NCBI GenBank assembly: GCA_034509735.1
Contig: JACGWO010000001.1
Coordinates: forward strand, 16,756,854-16,820,853
Length of the DNA: 64,000 bases
From: Sesamum alatum
Lineage: Eukaryota; Streptophyta; Magnoliopsida; Lamiales; Pedaliaceae
Direction: 5' to 3'
Position numbers and translations under genes: made by a program. Positions 1 through 10,900 of the stretch are shown here, piece by piece (positions within the stretch are counted from its first letter, which is position 1; every line of letters begins with the position of its first letter). The notes under the pieces are model-generated. The model was given only the letters and a program-made list of their open reading frames with translations, made no database searches and was not told where the DNA came from.

Positions 1-598
1 TGGTTGCGGCTCCTTTGGGAGGCATATTTTGGATGTAAATGGATTTTGTTGAAAGAAGAATGTCCTCATAGAATTGTTGGGTCTTAAGTGGATCTTCATA
101 GATCCTATTGTGAATTTGATCGAGGATCATGTTTGCCATTTGTACTGGATCATCTTGGGTTTGTTCATTGATCCAATCATCTTCTATCACACAATCAAGA
201 TAGAAGTCTGTTTTTTCAATATATGGTGAATTGGTTGGTGAATTAGCTTGTGAACTAACTGGCCTAGCAGTAGATGTTCCTGCTATATCCTTGTAAGTTT
301 GGGTAAGTTTTGAAGGGGCAAGAGGAATTGGTTTTCCCAATGGGGTAAATCTGTTTGTGATTTGTACAGTAGTTTGTGGTGTAGATTTTTGGGCTAATTG
401 GGTAAGATTTTTTGGTTGAATTGAAGGGGGAAGAATTCATAGTGGTTTTGGATTTTGAGGGTTTTGTGGTTTCAACAATTGGAGATCTTGAGGAATTTGG
501 GGTTTTAGCTGGAGTTTTTCTGGTGCAAGAGAAGGGTATTCTAATTTGAGAATTTATGTATTGAGTTTTGCTAAAGGGCTTACCTTGGATTCTTCAAT
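1..598 (-). pseudogene. Reading frame downstream of RNase H in the pararetrovirus
   Basis: A new frame opens at an ATG (minus strand, about 598) that overlaps the end of the RNase H frame, beginning MSKPIEESKVSPLAKLN. It runs through a proline/lysine/threonine-rich stretch with at least two stops and a frame change, then a more ordered acidic part near positions 1-230 (containing QFYEDILLSTKS) that reaches the window edge. An additional protein after the polymerase occurs in several caulimovirid lineages, but I cannot assign this one to a named family. It is broken and not expected to be expressed. Confidence 0.5.
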
Positions 599-1266
599 TG
601 GTTTCGACATCCCTGCAAAAATTCTCTTGTCAAATAGTAAGGAATATAATTGTGAGTTCCTTTGATATATTCAATATCAAAATCAAATACAGATAGTAAA
701 GTTTGCCATCTAGCAAAAATTTGTTTTGAAACTAAATTTTTAACATCTTTTGTAAGTACATCTTTTGCAGCTCTGTAATCAATTCTTAGAATAAATTTCT
801 GATTTAGTAAATCATCTTGAAATTTGGGAATGCATAAAACAATAGATAATATTTTCTTTTTTATGGTAGGGTAATTTTGTTGTGCTGTAGTTTTCCAAAC
901 TCCAGAATAGTATCTCACTATCATTTCTTTTCCTTCAATAATTTGACTGAGGATACCACCATACCCTATCTCAGATGCATCAGTTTGTACTATTTTTGGT
1001 GCAGTAGGATGGCATATGCTTAAGCAAGGGATTTCTTTAATTTCTATTTTTAATTTTTTCACTAAATTTGTATGAGTTTGGGTCCTAGGGGTTAGAGGAT
1101 TTTTTAATCTATCATATAATGGTTTACATATTTGCCTAAGGTTTGGATAAAAATCTGAGACGTAATTTAAGCTACCTAAGAATCTCTGCAATTGTGTTTT
1201 ATCTAAAATTTGATCTGGAAAATTTTCTCTGAATGTTAAAGACCTTTGGATTGGGACAATAGTTCC
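580..1266 (-). pseudogene. Pararetroviral RNase H domain with RT connection
   Basis: The longest open piece (580-1191) starts in the RT thumb/connection motif FLGSLNYVSDFYPNL and runs into a ribonuclease H fold. The first catalytic Asp is in IVQTDASEIGYGGIL, and the region ends with the Tyr-Ile-Lys-Gly-x-His motif typical of the end of retroelement RNase H. In an active virus this activity removes the RNA template during reverse transcription. The open piece stops shortly after the RNase H domain, and a different frame begins across the overlap. The join to the RT piece at 1191-1267 is broken by a stop. Confidence 0.85.
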
Positions 1267-1874
1267 TTAATATATTTGATGCCCTAAAAACCTAATATTG
1301 ATCTGGAAAAGTTTTATTTTTGGGGCTGATACAACTAAACCGTTATCTTTTATGAGCTTAAAAAATATTTGTAAATGTTTCCAGTGTTTTTCTATATTTT
1401 CACTAAAAACCAATACATCATCAATATAGACTATAGTAAAAGAAGTATATGGAGCAAAGATATCATTCATGATTTTCTGGAATTCTGAAGGGGCATTTTT
1501 TAATCCGAAGGGCATGACATTCCATTCAAATTGGCCAAAAGGAAGAGTGAAAGTTGTTTTATATCAATCTTTTTTTTTTCTATTTGAATTTGCCAAAATC
1601 TTGATTTCATGTCAAACTTAGAAGAAAAAAAATTGCATTATAAAGCCCTTTTAAGAAGGTCTGATTTATTGGATATGGGATGCCTAATCCATCTTAAAGC
1701 TTTATTTAAAGATTTATAATTGATGACTAACCTGGGAGTTCCTCTTTCTAATTCAGGATTTTTCTGAACATAAAAGGCTGGACAAGACCAAGGAGATTTT
1801 GAAGGACGAATTATTTTTTTGTTAAGAAGGTCTTGAATTTCTTTTTTACAATATTCTAATAGTTCCTGGTTCAT
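1267..1874 (-). pseudogene. Pararetroviral reverse transcriptase, broken
   Basis: Two open pieces make up the polymerase. The 1638-1874 piece holds the RT entry region (IRPSKSPWSCPAFYV, then RLVINYKSLNKA). The 1267-1515 piece holds MPFGLKNAPSEFQ followed by the catalytic box YIDDVLVFSEN and the FLGHQIY motif. The region between them (1516-1637) is disrupted by stops and a poly-T expansion, so the block carrying the first catalytic Asp is not readable in one frame. The YIDD box is intact, but the enzyme as a whole is not. Spacing and motifs fit caulimovirid or gypsy-like RT; the movement protein upstream decides for a pararetrovirus. Confidence 0.9.
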
Positions 1875-2099
1875 TTAAATTGGCCTAGCTTTCGTGGGAA
1901 TTTGTCTTTCATCAAATTTAGTTTCATAGGGGAGAGTAATAACATGCTTTTTTCTTTCCCAAAATGCATTTGGCAATTCTGAACATACTTGACTTTGAAT
2001 TTGGTTTTGGAATTCAAGAATTTTCTTTTGCACAAAAGGTGCTGAAATTTGTTCTTCTATTTTCTTATGGGAAATTCGTCTTTCAAAAAGAGAATTTGT

Positions 2100-2520
2100 T
2101 TTCTTTATTACTAATATTTTCTTGAAATGTGAAGGTATCTTGGACTACTTTGGGTTACGGGGAATTGGAATTGAAATAAAATTTCTTTTCCCATCACTTT
2201 GGTATTAATTCCTTCAACACTTACATTAATTGGGTAAAGCATTTGGAGAAAAGGATTTCCTAAAATTATGGGAGTATTAAGATCTTTCACTAGAACAAAA
2301 CTTGTTTTGGAGCAAATTCCATTGTTACAAACATGGGCTTTCGAAAGTTTAAAATTAATTTTGAGACTGGCTAAGTTGGCAGTTGAAAGTTTTTCTTTGG
2401 TTTTTTTTCAAAATACTTAGTGGGGATTAATCCTTCTTGTATGCAATTCATATATGCTCCTGAATCCATTAAAGCTATAGTAGTTAATTTGAAATCTTCT
2501 ATAACTAAATTAATTTTTAT
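2100..2520 (-). pseudogene. Retropepsin-like aspartic protease remnant
   Basis: On the minus strand near 2459-2475 the sequence encodes ALMDSGA, the Asp-Ser/Thr-Gly active-site loop of retroviral aspartic proteases, preceded by a hydrophobic beta strand (INLVIEDFKLTTI). This is the expected place between coat protein and RT. Stops follow within about 120 bases, and the stretch down to about 1900 has no long frame. In the living virus this protease would cut the polyprotein. Confidence 0.7.
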
Positions 2521-2523
2521 GTA

Positions 2524-2763
2524 TCATTTTCGGTAAGCAATCATAGAGATGGAATTAACAAACGATTCTTCTTCTTCTTCAGAATTCTTAGATGTTGATG
2601 CTTTACTGAGATTTTCCCTAGAATTTTGGTTCTGGAGTTTTATAATTAAAAATTCTTGTTGCAACTGGTCATGATTCTCTTTTAGGGTTTTGACTTCCTT
2701 TTTTAATTGTCTTACTTCATGCTTTAGATCTGATATTTGAAACTTTAGGATTGGAGGAATCAA
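2524..2763 (-). pseudogene. Coiled-coil segment between coat protein and protease
   Basis: A 79-residue open piece shows strong heptad spacing of Leu/Ile/Val with many Lys and Glu (SDLKHEVRQLKKEVKTLKEN), then an acidic serine-rich tail. This looks like a parallel coiled coil. Caulimovirids carry coiled-coil modules for virion-associated functions, but assigning that role here is an inference. It sits directly upstream of the protease in the viral reading direction. Confidence 0.55.
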
Positions 2764-2888
2764 ACATATTCATAATTTCTGAAAAGTCTGTTTTAGTAGG
2801 AGGTTTTGATTTTTGAGGAATTTCATTTGAGACTAATTCTTGGAGTTTATGTAAATAAGTTTTCTTGTCTTCAGGGCTTTGAATTTTA

Positions 2889-4560
2889 TCAATGAGATCT
2901 AAGATTAACGAAAATTAGTTGGTTAAAAGTGGCTATTTGTTTATTACAAAAGCATAGACCTGCAGGGGGACACTGAAAACATTCCTTATTATCTTCTGAG
3001 TTAGAATTTTGGGATTCTTCTTCAGAGGAAGTATATCCTTCTTCTGGTTGGACTTGATCTAATTGTTCTTCTAAATTGGGATTTTCATATTCTAATTCAA
3101 ACACCTTTAAGTCTTCATCATCTAGGATATTTAGTAATTTATTTTTTAATTCTTCTCCTATACTTAATTCATGGATTTTCTGTCTCATCCTACAACTACT
3201 GGCATAATGGTCAGGCTTTTGACATTTGTGACAAATAATAGAATTCGGGACCTTTGAATACTTTTTCTTTGGAAAGTTTTTCTTTTGGAAATTAAGCCTA
3301 GAAGGGGGTTTATGGGAATATTTTCTTTGAAGATTTATGCCTATGAGTGTTATGATGTTTTGTTTTTTATGATGGTGAACGTATTTTCTGGAATCCAAAT
3401 TGTTCACACCAACTTCCTAGTTCTTTCCTAGTAGTAAGATTTTGTTTCTTTAATTGGGCTTTTAAAGTGAAATCATTACACAATTGTAATCCTACTAAGT
3501 TAACATGATTTATAATTTCTGCATAAGAAAAGGGATGCAATATTATCATATTTTTCTTTGATTTTTTCACGGACTTTTTCAACAAAAGATTTCGGTAATC
3601 CAGAGATAAATTTTTCTTTCCAGAAATAACTATCTGCATCACTTCTTTCATAATTTTTTGACAAAAATACATCTTTATACCATTTACAATTATGGAGTTT
3701 TCTACATTTTAAGTTTTGCAAACATTCCGTATTTCTTTCTTGGTAAATTTGGGGGTTTCTAATAAAATGAATAATAATAGTATATATTAAAGAAGATATT
3801 GCATTAGAGCCAGGTCTTTCTTCATCATTATTAATAATGTTTCCTTCGGGATCTCTTCTAACGCTTGAAAGAATTTGAGTTTTGGCTTCGGGAGTTATGG
3901 TGTTATCCCATCATCCTTTTAGTTGACCATTAAATCCTAATATAAGATTTTTTGCAGCATCTTCATCTGTTAAACCTGCTCTTTCTTTATAAATATTTGC
4001 TACCATAACCATTTGTTTACACAAACTAATGATTTGGTATTCAGATAGAGTATCTAAATTCCATTCATATATTGATTCCATTAAAAGACCGAAAATTTTG
4101 AACTTCTTCTATTTTTAAATCAGGGGGAGTTGGTCTATAATAATTTTTATAGGGTGATAAATGTTGGACAGGATAAATAAAATTAGAGGTTTGTTCTTTG
4201 TCGGAATCTTCATGAGATTGTTCAATTGTATTAATAACTTTATCTTTACCTAAAATCTCTTAACCTTTCTTGAATTCCTAAAAGTATAGTTTTTTCTGAA
4301 TTTAATTTTGGTATATGGTCGGAAATTTGAAAAGGAAGGTTATCAATAGCAATATGAAGGGTTGTCTCTCTAGAAGTTATTATGGAAGAAGATGAAGGAT
4401 TTGAATCTCTTTTATCTGAGGCATCTTCAATCCTATTTTCTATTCGGTCTAATTGTTTTCTTATGGAATGGAGAATTAAATTTGAGAAATTATTTTGCTT
4501 GATTTGAACAGTACTTACCTCGCTGGAAGATGGCTCACTAACAGGAAGACATTTGATCAC
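2889..4560 (-). pseudogene. Pararetroviral coat protein region with CCHC zinc knuckle
   Basis: The clearest landmark is CHKCQKPDHYASSC at about 3180-3240 (minus), a Cys-X2-Cys-X4-His-X4-Cys knuckle preceded by a basic stretch, as in caulimovirid coat proteins that bind nucleic acid. It is followed by an acidic Glu/Asp/Ser-rich tail and a second Cys cluster (CFQCPPAGLCFC). Upstream towards 4560 are fragments in three frames, including one with a Gln/Ile/Arg-rich helical stretch (4246-4560). There are at least three frame changes between 3367 and 3721. Not functional. Confidence 0.8.
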
Positions 4561-4943
4561 CTGACCTTTTATGGAGATTCCTGATTCTTCTAATGGTGGA
4601 TGTTCACTGGAGACTATTGATCCATCAGGCTTTGTCCATTTTTGAGTGTTTTTTGGATAACTGTTAATTTATCTTCTCCGTATGTTTGGAATAAATAAGA
4701 GAAAAGAAATATTTTGTTTAATATATGACATAGACTCATACCATTCAGATCTGATGTTAGCTCTTTGGGATTCAGAAAAATTATACATGAACCATTTTCT
4801 ATTGGAAATATTTTCTTCTGAAAGGAAGTCTTTTTTAACAAAGTCTTTATCAATTGAAAATTCTTTGAAAATAGTAAGGATTTGTGAAGGTGCAGAATTA
4901 GGGGATCATGTTTCTTCATAATCTTGATAGACAGGTTGTGCAA
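4561..4943 (-). pseudogene. Linker between movement and coat protein of the pararetrovirus
   Basis: Overlapping fragments in two minus-strand frames link the movement protein to the coat region. One frame reads an aromatic and charged stretch (NRKWFMYNF, then ESQRANIRSEWYE), which looks like a remnant of a conserved virus segment. No catalytic motif is visible. The plus-strand open frame over the same bases is a shadow. Confidence 0.45.
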
Positions 4944-5882
4944 GGTTTTTGATCTATCCTTATTCCCTGAAACTTTGAGGTATTAGGCCTAATTGTTTCT
5001 GAAGTTGGGTGTCTGGAAGGAGTGGCAAGATGGGAGTGAAAATTCCTATTTGTTTTTAATGAATTTTTCCATTCTATGGTTTTAGGAACCATAAAGTTAG
5101 ATTTGGCTATATTCATTTCCCAAAATATTGTTTGTCCTGGTGACTTAGTGTGGGATATAGGTTGGATATCTAGACCAGTATTTATAATTTTGTAATGAAG
5201 CCTATAAAATATTTCATAAATATGAGACCCTGATTTCATTTTATAGTTATAATTTTTTACATTTAAAGTAATAATGTCAATAATATGGGGATCATTAAGA
5301 GAAATGGTAAAATTTGAAAAAGAATTGAAATAAATTGGACCATTACAAAGACTTGTTTCTACTAACCCAAGTAATGAGTCACAAAAATCCAGATGTCTAC
5401 AATCTCGCAAAGCGAGGAACACACTAGTATCTAATCCTTCTCTTGTTAAGGGTTTAATAGCAATTTGAACAAGACCAATATGTAAGAATTTATAACCATT
5501 TTTAATATGTTTAATAATAGAAGATTTTGAAAATAAATGTAAAGTTCGTTGATCTGAAACTAGTGGTAAGACTTGTTCTTCAATCTTTATAGTATGCAGA
5601 CTTAAAATCAATAAATGACTTTTTATAAATTTCTTTGGTACTAATCTTAGGAGGTTTCCAATTAAACAGATCTTTGTCTTCCCACAGTGTTTTTCCTGTG
5701 GTAATTATATTCGAATTCTCTTGGTTGTCCCCTGATGAGGAGGCTCTAGAATTCATGCTTCTTATGAATTTATCCATATTGTTAGACCTATGAACTTTGC
5801 TCTTTCGGATTAGACAATGATTTATCGCGGCACAGCTAAAGGTCAAGTAAGCCAACTTACAACGTGTCGAAGTTCGATTCAC
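4916..5882 (-). pseudogene. Pararetroviral movement protein (30K superfamily)
   Basis: Two overlapping open pieces (5580-5882 and 4916-5611) together span about 320 residues. The first has a serine-rich N terminus and leads into the segment just before the core. The second has the 30K-type core: an alternating hydrophobic strand pattern, then LTREGLDTSVFLALRDCRH, followed by CDSLLGLVETSLCNGPIYF. Such proteins form tubules at plasmodesmata for cell-to-cell spread. The one-base frame change near 5590 breaks the reading frame. This domain is the main reason for calling the locus a pararetrovirus. Confidence 0.8.
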
Positions 5883-5909
5883 AAATTATGAATTTTTTCT
5901 ATATGGATA

Positions 5910-7755
5910 CTAGCATGAACCCCGTGCTATGCACGGAAGGTTTTAAATTTTATAGTATTTTCATAAATTCTAAATCTTATAATCATATGTAATATTTTAA
6001 TAATCGTCTTACTGTATAGTACAATAGTGTTATTTATATAAAAATCAATGTTAAATTCTTTATAAGTTTATTTATGGAATATTTTGAAAATAACAATAGA
6101 ATATTATAATATGTTTACACATTGATAAAAAAAATATTTTATAAGATTCAAATACAATATATACTTTTTTATTCAATTAATATACTTTTAGTAAAATAAA
6201 AATATTAGTATTAAATACATTGTGTTAAATTATTATCATATTATCTTGTGATATAAATTCCCCTAAAAGAATACAATTCTAATTAAATGATCCTTTAATA
6301 AAGTTTATAGATAATAATAAAAAAATTTAGTAACAATGAAAAAAGTTAACAATATCTTAAACTAATAAAAAAGCAAATATATACATATATATATATATAT
6401 CTAAATTATATGCTAACAATACAAATATACAATAAGAAATTTGAAACAATACAAACATAACATATATAATTATAAATTTCTAGTAATTGGGTTCATGTCC
6501 ATTAAGTTTTACAGATACTGTCAGATCATCGAGTTACTTTTTAACGAATAATTGCTTTTACCATGTTGAATTTACAACTTCAACTTATTTATTTTCACTT
6601 GATATTGAACTTATTAATTGCCTATAATTTTATTTTATCTTTTTGTTGGTTTTATTTTCTGTTGATGGACCAAAGAATAATATTAAATAATTTACTTAAT
6701 CTCTATACATACTATCACAAATCTTATTTTTTGGCATGCCATTAAACAGAAAAATATGTCATGTTTCAATGACCCCTTACTATATATAATAGTGCAAACT
6801 TATTTATACAAAACATAAATATTGAATTATTACTAAGTTTATTTATTGAACATTTTGAAAAGGGTAATTTGACATTGGAATTATGCCATTTTTTACACTT
6901 TGTCATTTAAATTTTTTTCGTGTCAACTTACCATCTCAACTTTGAAAATTTTGCACTTTGATATATATGATTGTTTTGTAGTTGATTTTTCCATACGAAA
7001 AACATCACATGAAGTGTACATGTGATATTCAAGGGCAATGCAGTGTTGTTTTTCCAGCATGTGCACTACACATGATGTTTTCTCAGCAGAAAATTTGAAT
7101 GAAAAAAGACTACATATGACAAAGTGCAAAGTTGAGATCATAAGTTGACAAAAAAAAATAGATGACAAAGTGCAAAAACGGGCATAGTTCGAATGACAAA
7201 ATGTAATTTACCCTTTTAAAAATAATCATAGCATATTATCATATTTTAGATATTGAAAAATATTATTTTATGAGTTTCAAATCCTATATTTATTTTCTTA
7301 ATCAATTAATATATTTTTCATTATAAGTTACCATCATATTTGTCCTATGAAATAAATGAAATTTTCTTACAAAAAATAATATTCACAATAAATTTTCTCT
7401 TTTGTAATCCAATTTCTTAAAGGAAAAGAAAATATTATTATTATATCATTTTAATTTTCTTCATAAAAATTAATTTATAATAGCTAGCATAGAAACTAAT
7501 AAAAAGTAAATATATTTATATTTTAAATTTTATGCTAACAATGCATATATACAATAAAAAAATTGATAGGCTACAAATGTAAGACATAATAGTAATAATA
7601 CGCCTAATAAAGAATTTTTAGTAGTTGGGTTTGTACCCATAATTATGATAAATACTCTAAAATAATCGAATTATTTTTTAATGAATAATTCATGCTATTA
7701 GGTTGAAGTTGCTACCATAAACTTCTAAATTAGAAAATAAGTAGATAGTGACAAT

Positions 7756-7790
<35 letters not shown>

Positions 7791-7920
7791 TTATGAAAAG
7801 AAGATAAAGGATACCTAATTAAGAATGAAAAATTAATATGAAACTATACAAAAACATCACTAAATACAAAAAATGGATGCATGAAATTTGGTGGAGGATA
7901 TATCACAATATATATATATA
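5910..7920 (-). mobile_element. Helitron 1: 3' terminus and body
   Basis: On the minus strand the element ends in CTAG (5910-5913) followed by T. A hairpin CCGTGC-TAT-GCACGG lies at 5922-5936, about 9 bases inside the end, which is the standard Helitron 3' signature. The body is AT-rich and non-coding, with no Rep/helicase or RPA frame, so it is non-autonomous. It continues to the right into the tandem units from 7921, whose 5'-type ends (TCTATATA) suggest that the whole array to 26118 was once the 5' part of this element. The left neighbour is the pararetrovirus. Confidence 0.75.
6862..7213. mobile_element. Mutator-type MITE inside Helitron 1
   Basis: The ends are GGGTAATTTGACATT on the left and, reversed, GGGTAAATTACATTTTG on the right. 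The inverted repeat continues for about 100 bases with interruptions (both arms carry CACTTTGTCAT and TCAACTT). The flanks TTTTGAAAA (6853-6861) and TTTTAAAAA (7214-7222) are a 9-base target duplication with one mismatch. Nine-base duplications are typical of Mutator-like elements. It encodes no protein; the 81-codon minus frame inside it is the foldback and not a gene. Confidence 0.75.
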
Positions 7921-10900
7921 GTCTATACCATCATTCAATAAGAGTTTTAAATAATTAAACATGAAATTTAATGATCAAGATTTGAAAAATTGGAGAACTT
8001 TAATACAAATAAAAACGTATAAACTAAATAACAGGGCAATAAATGCAAAATCTTAGTGTACTTATTCTAATTGAAATTGGAAAAGAAATATGTTAATAAA
8101 CTATTATCAGATAAAAATATATATTCATTTAGTGATCAAGTAGAGAAATCATGATTTTGATTGAATGAGATTATGAAATGACAAATATATATATATATAT
8201 ATGACCGGATTATTCTAGCTAATGATAAATATTTAAATAGAAAATTCATTAATAAGAGCAAATAAATAGACTATAGAATTACAAAATTTTTAAGAACTTA
8301 ATATAAGAATACATCATGTAATTTTCCATCATGTAATATCTGAGAGATGAAGAAAAGAAAATTAACTAAAATACAAAAGAAAAATACATAAGTAATGTGA
8401 AACTAGACATCAAAAAGCAAAAAAAAAAAATGGTAATGCATCAGGGAAATAAGCTAGTGCTGCTATATCAGGTTGCCCTTTACATTAATAAAAAATATAA
8501 TATCATGTTATACTTTGAGAAGCCTTTATTTTTTAAAAACAATTATACATAAATTTGAAATTAAAAAATTCATATATTTATCAAGTATGACCACCCTTTT
8601 GTATTGCAATAAATTCAAACCTATGAAGCTTGCAATACATTTAACACTAAAATTTTGATAGAGCAACATTCACAAAATTATTTCACTAAGGATGTTCATA
8701 TGGGAAAAGATGGCAAAATGTATTTTATAACTTAAATTTTAAACAGCGGTGCACTATGATTTTTCAAACCTGAATAACAATTAAACATTAAAAATGAAAT
8801 CTAATAAAAAAAAAACTAAGAAAAACAAAATAAAATATTAATTTGAACAAAATTAATAACTGACTTTATCAGTAATAATGAACCAATGAAAAATATATTA
8901 TAGAAATATAGATGAAATATATAAGTTGTAAAAATTAATGGTTTTACCTAATTAATTAAATTAAGAATTTATTGAATGAGATATATCAAGAGATTGATAT
9001 AAGTTTAGTGAATAATAAGTATATGATTACAATGAAAATAAATGATTATTGACAAGATATATATATTTTTATGATAAAAAAGTAATCCTGAAAGTTGAAT
9101 TTGTTTAAAATAAATTCAAATTGGATTAGTATCCTAATTTAGATAGAATCTATTATAGATAAACACAAATTTTGGAGATCGGAATTTTTAGATAAATAAA
9201 AATTTATTTTTAATTTAAAAGATATTAGATTTCTAACAATTAGTTTTTTTCTTTGTAATTAAAAAATTCAAAATCACCAGAAATTAGTATTGAGTCAAAA
9301 TTAGCTCAATTGCGGTCAAACTTCATTTTGCTATATATATAGATATAGTCTGTACCATCATTCAATAAGAGTTTTAAATAAATAAACATGAATTTCATGA
9401 TGGGGATTTGAAAAATTGGAGAACTTTAATAAAAATAAAAACGTATAAACTAAATAACAGGGCAATAAATGCAAAATCTTAGTTTACTTATTCTAATTGA
9501 AATTGGAAAAAAAAAAGATGTTGATAAACTATTATTAGATAAAAAAATATATGTTGATTTAGTGATCAAGTAGAGAAATCATGATTTCGATTGAATGAAA
9601 TTATGAAATAAAATAATATGACCGGATTATTCTAGCTAATGATAAATATTTAAATAGAAAAATCATCAATAAGAGCAAATAAATAGACTAAAAACTTACG
9701 AAATTTTTAAGAAGTAAATATAAGAATACATCATGTATTCTTTGAGAGAAGAAGAAAAGAAAATTAACTAAAATACAAAAGAAAATACATAAGTAATGTG
9801 AAATTGGACATCAAAAAGCAAAATAATTTTAAAAAAAAATGATAATGCATCGGAAATAAGCTAGTGCTGCTATATCAGGTTGCCCTTTACATTAATGAAA
9901 AATGTAATATCACGTATACTTTGAGAAGCCTTTATTTTTTAAAAACAATTATACATAAATTTGAAATTAAAAAATTCATATATTTATCAAGTATGACCAC
10001 CCTTTTTAGATAAATACAAATTTATTTTTAATTTAAAATATATGAGATTTCTAACCAATTAGATTTTTTCTTTGTAATTAAAAAATTCAAAATCACCAGA
10101 AATCAGTATTGAGTTGTTCAATTGCGGTCAAACTTCGTTTTGCTATATATATATATATATATATAGACATAGTCTATACCATCATTCAATAAGAGTGTTA
10201 AATAAATAAACATGAAATTTAATGATGAGGATTTGAAAATTTTGAGAACTTTAATACAAATAAAAACGTAAAAACTAAATAACAGGGCAATAAATGCAAA
10301 ATCTTAGTTTACTTATTCTAATAGAAATTGGAAAAAAAAAAAAGATATTGATAAACTATTATCAGATAAAAATATATATTCATTTAGTGATCAAGTAGAA
10401 AATCATGATTTTGATTGAATGAAAATATGAAATTAAAAAGAAAATAATATGACCGGATTATTCTAGTTAATTATAAATATTTAAATAGAAAAATTATTAA
10501 TAAGAGCAAATAAAAAGACTAGAAAATTATAAAATTTTTAAGAAGTAAATATAAGAATACATCATGTAATTCTCCATCATGTAATATTTTAGGGATGAAG
10601 AAAAGAAAATTAACTAAAATACAAAGGAAAATACATAAGTAATGTGAAATTGGACATCAAAAAGCAAAAGAATAAAAAAAAAAAAAGAATAGTAATGCAT
10701 CAGGGAAATAAGCTAGTGTTGCTATATCAGGTTGCCCTTTACATTAATGAAAAATATAATATCATGTATACTTTGAGAAGCCTTTATTTTTTAAAAACAA
10801 TTATACATAAATTTAAAATTAAAAAATTTATATATTTATCAAGTATAACCACCCTTTTTAGAAAAATATAAATTTATTTTTAATTTAAAATATATGAGAT

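Larger units (their letters stand above)
1..5909 (-). mobile_element. Endogenous pararetrovirus (Caulimoviridae), decayed, left end outside window
   Basis: Read on the minus strand from 5882 towards 1, the segment has the caulimovirid gene order: 30K-type movement protein, coat protein with a CCHC knuckle, aspartic protease, reverse transcriptase, RNase H. There is no integrase and no LTR, which separates it from Ty3-gypsy elements. Reading frames are interrupted many times by stops and frame changes, so this is an old, inactive copy. The right edge is the Helitron 3' end at 5910; nothing clearly viral reappears beyond the Helitron territory at 26119. The single-block layout of movement, coat and polymerase domains is like petuvirus or florendovirus genomes, but the genus cannot be set by eye. 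No tRNA-Met primer site was found in the visible part. Confidence 0.9.
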
